Shown piece by piece: positions 17,425 through 24,398 of a stretch of DNA of 55,846 bases. Under the pieces are notes generated by a model, which saw only the letters and a list, made by a program, of their open reading frames with translations, had not been told where the DNA came from and made no database searches. Location of the stretch: positions 1 through 55,846 of the forward strand of contig JAFGWG010000105.1 of NCBI GenBank assembly GCA_016937255.1, read 5' to 3'. The stretch is from Bacteroidales bacterium. Its GTDB lineage: Bacteria > Bacteroidota > Bacteroidia > Bacteroidales > DTU049. Position 1 is the stretch's first letter. Every line of letters begins with the position of its first letter. The position numbers and the translations under genes are program-made.

Positions 17425-18270
17425 CTATGCTTTTTCGGTGATAGTTCCCAAGAGCGTAATCTTTACTGCAGGGTTGAAAACCTTGTCGCTGTTATTGATC
17501 GCTTTCGGCATATTCAGCTTCGGTGTTATGTCCATCGAAGGTTTCAGCCATTTCGGGTTTGCCAGCTTGTAGAGGAACTTCCGTTTGGTTGTGTCTGAAT
17601 CATCAAATACCGCACATGAGATTTCCGGGATAATGACCTTCGTGCCTAACGTCATCTCGAACGTACCGTTCAGGATTTGCGGAGGCAGTGCAAACTGCCC
17701 GAATGAGAAATCTGCCGGATCAGTATCATCTGCCGAAGCTCCGTGGGCATATTCCAGAACCACATCGGTCAGAAGGAAGTACTTGCCCGAATCCAGCTGG
17801 GCACGGTTCAGGTTGGTTATCCCTGATTTCTTGTCATCCGATGCTTCCATCAGGTCAATATCCGACTTGTCCTTGACCGATTTTATGGTATAGATTGCCG
17901 TGTCAACGGTCTGCATACGTGCATCTTTCAGTGCTTTCTGAATCTCAGGAGGCAGCTGCTGCCTGCGGAGTTCAAACTGCCCTTTTGAAGTGAGGTCTTT
18001 TGTAAGCCCTGTCTTTACAGCGGTACTTTTTGCACCTGCATTGAAAGACCTGCGGACTGCACGTTTTCTATTGCTTTTTCTCTGGTTCCGGCGGTTCTTG
18101 CGTCTACCTCTGCGTCTGTTCCGCCCTAACTCCCCGATACCCTCAACGGCATCGTCCTGGTCTTCTTCTTTTTCTAATGAATCTTCCTCTTTGTCAAGGA
18201 TCGCTTCTTCCAAACCCTCTATGTCGTCCATCGAAGGGTACAAATCTTTCTGCTCATTTATTTCTGCCAT
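17425..18270 (-). CDS. Major capsid protein candidate with basic N-terminal arm
   Basis: The 281-aa protein has an acidic N-terminal arm (1-43), a GIGELG motif at about 45-50, an extremely basic arginine-rich tract at about 51-75 (RNRRRGRRKNRRNQRKSNRK), then an approximately 190-residue beta-rich domain (90-281). Basic arms of this kind bind nucleic acid or the inner shell surface in many viral capsid proteins. A domain of about 190 residues would fit one jelly roll. The gene is early in the operon among other putative structural genes. No similarity is recognised by eye; structure prediction would decide. Confidence 0.75.
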   Translation of the reverse strand: MAEINEQKDLYPSMDDIEGLEEAILDKEEDSLEKEEDQDDAVEGIGELGRNRRRGRRKNRRNQRKSNRKRAVRRSFNAGAKSTAVKTGLTKDLTSKGQFELRRQQLPPEIQKALKDARMQTVDTAIYTIKSVKDKSDIDLMEASDDKKSGITNLNRAQLDSGKYFLLTDVVLEYAHGASADDTDPADFSFGQFALPPQILNGTFEMTLGTKVIIPEISCAVFDDSDTTKRKFLYKLANPKWLKPSMDITPKLNMPKAINNSDKVFNPAVKITLLGTITEKA

Positions 18271-18333
18271 GATAATTTGTTTTTAGGCTCAATAGCCTTG
18301 TTATTAAATAGATATACTGTTGCTTGCTGAAAA

Positions 18334-18993
18334 TCAGGATTCCATCATGTCACCCGAAAAAATATCGTAGTCCATGCTGTCCGGGTCGATCTGTTTAATT
18401 GAGCCGACTTCATCATCATACCCTGAACTGCCTACAGGCTCATCGCTCATCGCATAATCATTTGCAGTGCTTCCGATAGGTTCATCACTCATGCTGTAAT
18501 CTCCGGCTGCACCTGACACAGAAGCCTGAATTTCACGCTCGATGTCAATATCAGCCGCCGGAAGAGCCTGAGTTACGGGATTAAGCGCACGCAATGCACC
18601 TACTTCTTCAAAGTCGGTGTAATCGTCATCGCCTATAATGCCCTCCAAGCCCTGAAGTATCGTTTTGCCTGTAGCCTTCTTGACAATGGCTTCAACACCT
18701 GCTCCGGCTGCACCGACCAATCCCAGCTGCACAAACTGGTTTTTAGTCAGCTGAGTGCCGATAAGACCGCCCATAGTGACGGCTGCAGGAACCAGATAGC
18801 CCGACATTTCAGAGCCTAGCAGACCGCTGACCGTTTCGCTCTTCTGTAGTTTCTTGAGTGCATACTTACCAACTGCAAACCCTGCTACGGCAGCAACGGG
18901 CTTGCCAATGTTGCTGGTAGCTTTCATAAAGTCAACCTTTGTACCTGCGGAGCTTTTCCGTGGGGTACTTGACGAATTCTTTCTAACTGCCAT
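18334..18993 (-). CDS. Membrane protein with acidic repeated C-terminus
   Basis: The 219-aa protein has a basic N-terminus (1-30), glycine/alanine-rich hydrophobic stretches at about 30-50, 65-80 and 85-105, and a motif LQGLEGIIGDDD near 116-127. The acidic C-terminal tail contains near repeats (YSMSDEPIGSTANDYAMSDEP and the like, about 167-195). The hydrophobic part suggests a virion membrane protein. The LQGLEGIIG motif closely resembles LKGIDGIIGELG in the transglutaminase-like protein upstream. The family is not recognised. Confidence 0.72.
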   Translation of the reverse strand: MAVRKNSSSTPRKSSAGTKVDFMKATSNIGKPVAAVAGFAVGKYALKKLQKSETVSGLLGSEMSGYLVPAAVTMGGLIGTQLTKNQFVQLGLVGAAGAGVEAIVKKATGKTILQGLEGIIGDDDYTDFEEVGALRALNPVTQALPAADIDIEREIQASVSGAAGDYSMSDEPIGSTANDYAMSDEPVGSSGYDDEVGSIKQIDPDSMDYDIFSGDMMES

Positions 18994-19015
18994 GTTTTTA
19001 AATTTTAATTATTGA

Positions 19016-21379
19016 TTATTGAAGCGAAATGCTTCCAAGTTCTTTCTTTCCGGGTGCAGTGTCTTTTGAAGTTCCGGGTTTGCCCTTTGGCTTGTCATCT
19101 TTCTTCCGGAACAGAAGATAAGCCCCCGTGCCGATCAGGGCTGCGACCCCGATGCCGATGCCGATTTTTGCACCTTTGCCCAGTTTCTTTTTATTCGGCA
19201 GACCGCCAGAATTCTGGCTCATGCCTGTATCTCCTTTTTGCACTACAGAAGGAAATGCAGAGCCTGAACTTGCTGATGAAGATGAACCTGAGCTTTTCTT
19301 AGGAAGCATACTGCTTGCCGAACTTTTGATGCTTGATGCTGATGAAAAGATGTTTTTTATCGGTTTTAGCCATGCACCAATAGTTGCTAGGACACCGCTT
19401 GCAGCGGTTACTGATGCAGCAGTGGCAGGTTCACCCAGTTCCCCGATAATCCCGTCAATACCTTTGAGTGAAAAATCAGAGCTGTTCTGTTTAGCCCCTT
19501 TCAGAATCGCTTTTCTTAGGTTTTCTTCTTTGCCCTGAAGCCCCTTAAATAGCTTTTTGACCTTGCCGTGTACCTTTTTGAGCTTTGCATGCTGGGCTGG
19601 ATCAAGATTATATTTACTGGCAAGATTATCGGGCAGATAAGCATACTGCAGCTTTTTAGAAATTTTGAACATATTCAAACGGAGCGCAGCAAGCAAGCCG
19701 CCCCTGATTGCAATGGACAGAGGGTTGAAACGCACAATTGCCTTTACTACCTTCTTTGCTACCTTGCCGACTTTTTTGCCGACCTTTTTAACTGCTTTGA
19801 AGAACCGTCCTTTCTTTCGCTTTCTTCTTCCCAAGCCGTCCATTTCGTCCAGCTCATCCAATTCTGCCAAACCTTCAATGGCAACCGAATCATATTTTAT
19901 CAGTCCGTTTTCTGCCAGTTTCTCTTCAATATCCGCAAGCTTGTCCAATACACTGTTGCGTTGGGGCGTATTCCAGAACTTGATTGCCTGGTCCAGCATC
20001 GAGATAAATTGTTCGGGGTTCTGGACATGAGCCATCTTGTCCTTGTTATCCTTGTTTTTCAGCAGAAAATCACGGGTGCGGATAAGATATTTTAATGTAG
20101 CATCTTCAGGATCGCCCAGACCGTTTACAGCATCGTCAAAATCAACGCCTGAAACAATTGCGATAAGTTCCTCATGGTCTGTCTGAGCCTTAACTCCGCC
20201 AGCTAAATCAATTCCGGAAAGTATCGAAATCGGCAGACCAAGGCTAGTTTCACCCGTTAAGCCGTTAATCCCACGTATGCCTGCTGCCATCTGCAGCGGA
20301 GACATGTCAAAATCTGACTTTTCAAATGAGTACGGTTTCTGGTAATCGAATTTTGAAAGCACAGGGTCTATTATGATCTCGTCCTCACTGTCACCGACAG
20401 CAGGGACAAACACGTAGATATGCTGAAAATTCTTTCTGCCGTCATATTTGGTAATGCGGAGCTTGAAGGGAATGCCGAGGCATTTCAAAAGAGACCCTAC
20501 GAATATGCTGTAGTCATCGCAGTCAATCCCTGCATCTGAGTTTCCTTTCTGTTTGTATTTGATCTGCCCGTCAAGCCATGACCGTGCTGGCGTGCGGAGC
20601 TGTTCAGTTCCGTCCCTGTCTTTCTGGTATTGCAGGTATGTGTATGAGAAATTGAAGATGTTGCGGCATGTTTCTTTGAGCGAACCGCCCTGCAATTCTT
20701 TGGCAAGCCCTTCGACTTCCCTGTAGTGTGAAGCGATTATATCAATGCAGCTCTCAACGGTTTCAATGACATTGCCGTTTTTGACAAACACTTCATTCCC
20801 GTCAGCCCGTTTGATAAGGTGGTTGAACTTCTGTCCATTTTGGGTATCTCGTGGGCCAGAGACAATACCTAATCCGCCCTTTGCTAGTCCGTTCATATCT
20901 TCGTCTTCTGTTAATGATTGCGTAATTGTGAGAGTTTCACCATTGACCGTAATGGTAAACGTGAAAGTCATGTCCTTTTTCAGCTGTGCAGTATCGGAAA
21001 GTGCCGAAAGGTTCAAGCCTTTGCCCAGAAGGTTCAGGTACGGGACATCAAACTTAATTTCAGGTTCTTTTGAACCGCCTGCCGGAATGGTAAGACCCTT
21101 AATGTCGGGTGTGGAATAAGCAACTGCCGAATCTTTGTAATTGGCAACAACCTGATTTATGACAAGGGTGATGGGTGCTTTTGATGGATTGTAACAGCGG
21201 AGCTTAACGGCAAACTGGACTTCCTGCATGTTCATCTTGTGGATGCGGAAACCCAGCAGGGCGAAGTTCATCTTTGCCCCAGCCAATAGCTTTTTGCCTT
21301 TCTTAATGAGGTAAAATCCGCCGCCAACGGCTGCGACAGCGGCTGCTGTGCCTAATATTTTCTTTGTGCTTGCTTCCAT
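19016..21379 (-). CDS. Transglutaminase-like protein with LEA-type domain and two membrane anchors
   Basis: Starting at MEASTKK (21379) gives 787 residues; a start at 21394 would add five. In order: membrane helix (about 8-28), a LEA14/WHy-like beta domain (about 35-150), and a transglutaminase-like cysteine domain (about 225-370) with Cys287 in GIDCDDYS, His320 and Asp338 as the probable triad. Then come a linker with VNGLGDPED, a MDGLG motif followed at about 530-570 by a lysine-rich amphipathic segment, and a C-terminal membrane helix (near 745-765). It is the first gene of the operon. The triad could cross-link, or cleave proteins or murein peptides. A role as maturation protease is speculative. 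Confidence 0.88.
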   Translation of the reverse strand: MEASTKKILGTAAAVAAVGGGFYLIKKGKKLLAGAKMNFALLGFRIHKMNMQEVQFAVKLRCYNPSKAPITLVINQVVANYKDSAVAYSTPDIKGLTIPAGGSKEPEIKFDVPYLNLLGKGLNLSALSDTAQLKKDMTFTFTITVNGETLTITQSLTEDEDMNGLAKGGLGIVSGPRDTQNGQKFNHLIKRADGNEVFVKNGNVIETVESCIDIIASHYREVEGLAKELQGGSLKETCRNIFNFSYTYLQYQKDRDGTEQLRTPARSWLDGQIKYKQKGNSDAGIDCDDYSIFVGSLLKCLGIPFKLRITKYDGRKNFQHIYVFVPAVGDSEDEIIIDPVLSKFDYQKPYSFEKSDFDMSPLQMAAGIRGINGLTGETSLGLPISILSGIDLAGGVKAQTDHEELIAIVSGVDFDDAVNGLGDPEDATLKYLIRTRDFLLKNKDNKDKMAHVQNPEQFISMLDQAIKFWNTPQRNSVLDKLADIEEKLAENGLIKYDSVAIEGLAELDELDEMDGLGRRKRKKGRFFKAVKKVGKKVGKVAKKVVKAIVRFNPLSIAIRGGLLAALRLNMFKISKKLQYAYLPDNLASKYNLDPAQHAKLKKVHGKVKKLFKGLQGKEENLRKAILKGAKQNSSDFSLKGIDGIIGELGEPATAASVTAASGVLATIGAWLKPIKNIFSSASSIKSSASSMLPKKSSGSSSSASSGSAFPSVVQKGDTGMSQNSGGLPNKKKLGKGAKIGIGIGVAALIGTGAYLLFRKKDDKPKGKPGTSKDTAPGKKELGSISLQ

Positions 21380-21425
21380 AATGGAAACAAACATATTATA
21401 GTCTACAGAGCAGAGTGTTGGTGTT

Positions 21426-21450
21426 TGTAATTAGATGTAACGATCTGTAA
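21426..21450. promoter_or_regulatory. Three TGTAA boxes at exact 10-bp pitch (operator candidate)
   Basis: TGTAA occurs at 21426-21430, 21436-21440 and 21446-21450, exactly one helical turn apart, about 50-70 bp upstream of the first structural gene. Read on the coding strand these are TTACA boxes. Helically phased short boxes are typical of cooperative activator or repressor binding. No clear TAnnTTTG promoter was found between them and the start, so the operon may use an element-specific activator. Confidence 0.45.
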
Positions 21451-21538
21451 TTGATTGGAAGGATTTGTTTGGCTTTGTTGGTAATTCGTGCAGATATACC
21501 ACTATACTATTTGTCGTATGTAGCATCCATGAAACGGT

Positions 21539-22279
21539 TCAAAAGTCGAAAATATCTTCCGTTAAATCTCTAGTTAATTTTAAAAATGTTCTTTTGGAAA
21601 ACTCATCTTCATCATAATAATTCCCAAATATCAGCCTATACATGTCCTTATTAGATATATTAAACTCCTTGAAAGAATTCCTTAAGGATTCAAAATAAGT
21701 TTCATTCCATGCATCCTTTTTCCTAAATATTTCAGATATAATGTCTCCATGCTTTGCATAAATATCATTAATTTTAAATACTTCATGATTCTCATCTATA
21801 TTCTCTTTTAAATCATTATCACAATCTATTTCAACATTATAATCATTTCCGAATCCGATTGCAGCTATCTTATCAGATGAGTTCTTGATTATGTTTTCAA
21901 ATTCATCAGTTTTTGCATCAAAAGTTTCAATATTTTTTGAAAAGAGATCTCTTAAATTAATTTTCAAAGGAAAATCGCTATCAATAAACTTGAAATCCGA
22001 TAATGGATATATAATAATCGTTTTGCCTACAACTATTAATTTTTCAATGCTATTGTCACTAACTAGAGCTTCAATCAAGCTACTGCCACTACCATTCTTC
22101 CCAACGATAGCTGTTATATTTAGATTATCGTTTTCAAATAGATTTGAATCATCTTCTTTTTCTTCAACATTTAGTCGACCTGTATTAATATCAAAATGGA
22201 AATTCCATTTATTGTCAAAATTAAAGTGTTGATTCTCTATGTTTTTATATTTTTTTATCCAGATATAAGATATATTCAT
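21539..22279 (-). pseudogene. Decayed AAA ATPase (AAA_15/OLD-like), defective Walker A
   Basis: The 246-aa frame begins like AAA_15-type ATPases (ISYIWIKKYKNIENQ, typical first strand and turn) and has AIVGKNGSGSSLIEAL at about 55-70. The family consensus is GKNGSGKSSLIEA: the catalytic Lys codon is missing by an in-frame three-base deletion. The Walker B, signature and Toprim or helical partner regions expected after residue 250 are absent, so it is both truncated and mutated. Full-length relatives include Bacteroidota defence-type ATPases. It is AT-rich, unlike the viral operon that starts 145 bp downstream, suggesting different origin. Confidence 0.7.
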
Positions 22280-22358
22280 TTTAAATGATTTACAGTATAT
22301 GTTATGCCTAAAGCTTCGAAAAAATGCAGATTACAAGTAAATATAAGCAATAACAAAA

Positions 22359-22592
22359 TTACATTCTCTCAAATTCCTCAACACTCAACCCAAAATGTTC
22401 AAGAATCAAATAAAGTTGCTGTTTATTGAAAACATGTCGCTTTGTGTTTCCTGCATTGGATAATTTCAGCTTTAACTCAGGGCAGACTTCAACTTCACGC
22501 CTCAGCTGTTGCAAGGCTGCATTTACTGAAATGCTATCAGGATATAACTTTTTCACCAAATCCTGCTTCAAAATAGTTCTGCGGATCGTCAT
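22359..22592 (-). CDS. DUF4248-like small protein
   Basis: The 77-aa product has the layout of DUF4248 proteins found in Bacteroidota prophages and elements: an N-terminal helix-turn segment (LVKKLYPDSISVNAALQQL) and a C-terminal half with KRHVFNKQQLYLILEHFG. The family is thought to bind DNA through a winged-helix-like fold, but its function is not established. It is transcribed away from the iteron-like region 22629-22782, which makes that region a candidate operator or origin. The family call is by eye. Confidence 0.7.
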   Translation of the reverse strand: MTIRRTILKQDLVKKLYPDSISVNAALQQLRREVEVCPELKLKLSNAGNTKRHVFNKQQLYLILEHFGLSVEEFERM

Positions 22593-22628
22593 AGTGAAAA
22601 ATTTAAAGATGATAAAGAAGAGATAAGT

Positions 22629-22782
22629 TCCTGCAATATTGAAAAAGCATGGCTTCGACAGGACTTTACGAGTGCTTTTTCAAGCTTTTGAGTGCTTTTT
22701 TGAATATTGAAACTGCTTTTGACTACTTCAAGACAACAATTGAAGTGCTTTTTTGAAAATTTGAAATTTTGGAGACTGCTTT
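22629..22782. repeat. Iteron-like A(G/C)TGCTTTTT repeats
   Basis: AGTGCTTTTT starts at 22671 and 22691 and AACTGCTTTT at 22711, an exact 20-bp spacing. Further copies are AGTGCTTTTTT at 22744 and ACTGCTTT at about 22775, and an inverted copy (TTGAAAAAGCAT) lies at about 22629. Repeats every two helical turns beside a small DNA-binding-type gene are typical of iteron origins or multi-site operators. Confidence 0.55.
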
Positions 22783-22819
22783 GGGAGAATAAAACAGTAA
22801 ATTGGCTAAAATGACTAGC

Positions 22820-22844
22820 AATAAGCCTGTAAAATAGGCTTATT
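22820..22844. repeat. Perfect 9-bp hairpin
   Basis: AATAAGCCT (22820-22828) pairs with AGGCTTATT (22836-22844) across a 7-nt loop. There is no T run directly after either arm, so it is not a typical intrinsic terminator. It may be a protein site or an RNA structure. Confidence 0.5.
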
Positions 22845-23098
22845 TGGAAGGTGTATTTCAATATTTTGGGCATAATTCAGTGATTATACCCTTGACAATT
22901 AGCAGTGTAAAGATAGCTTTTTTGAAGATGTTTTTAAAATCGGCAACTATATCCCAAGATCATTTTGCAAGTCGCTCAACATTTGTTGGTGTTTTGACGG
23001 GTTTCCTTAGTTCAATTTATTTATGTCGATTATTTTCAATTCTATGGCAGGTATTATTTTAAAATTGACAACCGTTTTTGATCTATGGAAAAGTATCA

Positions 23099-24376
23099 TT
23101 ATTGATTTTTCAATAATTGTTTTAAAGGCAAAAGTATACGTTCAATTAACCGCAAATCGTCAGTAATTATTTCTATTTTGGCTGACATTTCTTGCGAGAA
23201 AGGTAATTTTTTTTTATAGGACGTAAATAATCCATCAGGCAAGTTTATTTCAAGAGTATAAAAATTGTTAATGGGAACAAGAGATATTTCTCTTACGGTT
23301 CCTTTTACTATACCAAACTCTTTATCTGGATAGTTGTCCAAATAGATATTCACTTCTTGACCTCTTTTTACTTTACCTGAACGAGCTATTGGCAACAATG
23401 CACGACCTAACACATCTTGCTCTTCTCGAGGAATAATTGAAAAAACTATTTCTCCACTTACAACATTCTGATTTTCTACCCAATAATTTGAAAAAGTGAT
23501 TTGTCCTGTAATAGGTGCGACAAGTACATAGCTCATTTCCCAAGCATTTATCTCATTTGTTAATGAGGTAATATTACTAGTTAATTCGAACACTAACCTG
23601 TTTTTTTTCTCCAAATACTGTTGTTCATTATCTAATATCATTTCTTGCAATTCAGACATACTTATCTGTAAAGCCTCCAATTCAACATTTGAGCTTTCTA
23701 TAGTAAAACGACTTTGCAGGTATTTGGTCTTTGTGTCTTCTAGTTCTTTAGGGGAAATACATTCTTTCATTAAGAGCATTGAGTCCCTTTGAAATCTGTA
23801 GGTCGAAATCTGTAATTGTTCTTCTACGATATCTTGTTGCCGTTTCAAGACTATATAATATTCCCGAAAATCTTGAAGCCTCTTATAAAGAGACTCTAGT
23901 TTTTTCGGGTAATAATCTTGTTCTATAAAAATTTGGTAATTGCTTAACGAACGTATAAACGAAGTGAAAGTTTCCTGCACGTTACCAAGCTGAAAGTTAG
24001 AATTAATATCAAAAGAGAAGACACTATCAGGATGCCGTTTTAACAAAGTCAATTTATTTTTCAATGTAATCATATCTTCTGTAGAAGCAGGATTTTCAAT
24101 TACAGCCAAATATTCATCCATTTTTACGCTACTTTTATCTCCAACATACAACTCTTTAAGTCGCCCGTTAGTTTTAGATACAATTGAAACTGGTGGTGTT
24201 AAACTCGTCAAAGTCATGGTTCCAGAAATGATATCAGGGTATTTGAAGAGCCAACTCCCCACAAAAAGATTAAGCAATATTGTAGCAATGATAAAAAGTC
24301 CCCAACGTAATATCCAGTGAGGAACTTCTCCCAATACTTCTTGAACTTCTTCACTCCTTAGTTCTACTTCATCCAT
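23099..24376 (-). CDS. HlyD-family membrane fusion protein (peptide exporter subunit)
   Basis: The 425-aa protein has a membrane helix at about 24-48, a barrel-sandwich strand before a long coiled-coil hairpin (about 95-290), and the return strand LVAPITGQI near 300, followed by a beta-barrel domain (about 330-400). This is the periplasmic adaptor of a type I secretion or bacteriocin exporter. It ends the minus-strand peptide cluster, 22 bp after the C39-peptidase ABC transporter with which it should work; an outer-membrane TolC would come from elsewhere. Length and order are normal for Bacteroidota exporters. Confidence 0.92.
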   Translation of the reverse strand: MDEVELRSEEVQEVLGEVPHWILRWGLFIIATILLNLFVGSWLFKYPDIISGTMTLTSLTPPVSIVSKTNGRLKELYVGDKSSVKMDEYLAVIENPASTEDMITLKNKLTLLKRHPDSVFSFDINSNFQLGNVQETFTSFIRSLSNYQIFIEQDYYPKKLESLYKRLQDFREYYIVLKRQQDIVEEQLQISTYRFQRDSMLLMKECISPKELEDTKTKYLQSRFTIESSNVELEALQISMSELQEMILDNEQQYLEKKNRLVFELTSNITSLTNEINAWEMSYVLVAPITGQITFSNYWVENQNVVSGEIVFSIIPREEQDVLGRALLPIARSGKVKRGQEVNIYLDNYPDKEFGIVKGTVREISLVPINNFYTLEINLPDGLFTSYKKKLPFSQEMSAKIEIITDDLRLIERILLPLKQLLKNQ

Positions 24377-24398
24377 GATGATTTTATTTCGGGAATTT

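Larger units (their letters stand above)
1951..22873. mobile_element. Prophage-like element, probably tailless virus type
   Basis: About twenty minus-strand genes between 1951 and 21394 are packed with overlaps or gaps mostly under 75 bp and are visibly richer in G+C than both flanks. Viral signs are a three-gene lysis cassette, a membrane-anchored RNNNPGN-type peptidoglycan lyase, a spike with tail-fibre-like repeats, and a DarB-like helicase/methylase module. Seven or more products carry membrane segments. Genes for tail tube, sheath, tape measure, portal, large terminase and integrase are not visible. This gene content fits a non-tailed, internal-membrane virus rather than a caudovirus. 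Borders are not fixed: the left edge is near 1926-1951, the right edge between 21395 and about 23080. Confidence 0.6.
22593..23098. other. 506-bp noncoding region with iterons, hairpin and promoter-like site
   Basis: This stretch has no convincing gene. It holds the AGTGCTTTTT repeats (22629-22782), a perfect hairpin (22820-22844), and a plus-strand promoter-like pair TTGAC at 22892 with TAGCTTTT at 22914. Two short open frames here (94 and 72 codons) look accidental. It probably contains the border between the viral element and the peptide-cluster region. Confidence 0.6.

Noticed and set aside
1951-21394. Conjugative element or type IV secretion operon
   Set aside because: No relaxase, coupling protein, VirB4 or Tra genes; the lysis cassette and spike argue for a virus.
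1951-21394. Contractile injection system or caudovirus remnant
   Set aside because: No sheath, tube, baseplate, tape-measure, portal or terminase proteins could be recognised.
22589-22873. 94-codon minus frame across the repeat region
   Set aside because: It is made of the iteron repeats, overlaps the DUF4248 start, and has no domain.
22844-23062. 72-codon plus frame near the element's right edge
   Set aside because: No recognisable domain and no good start; possibly a remnant but not supportable.
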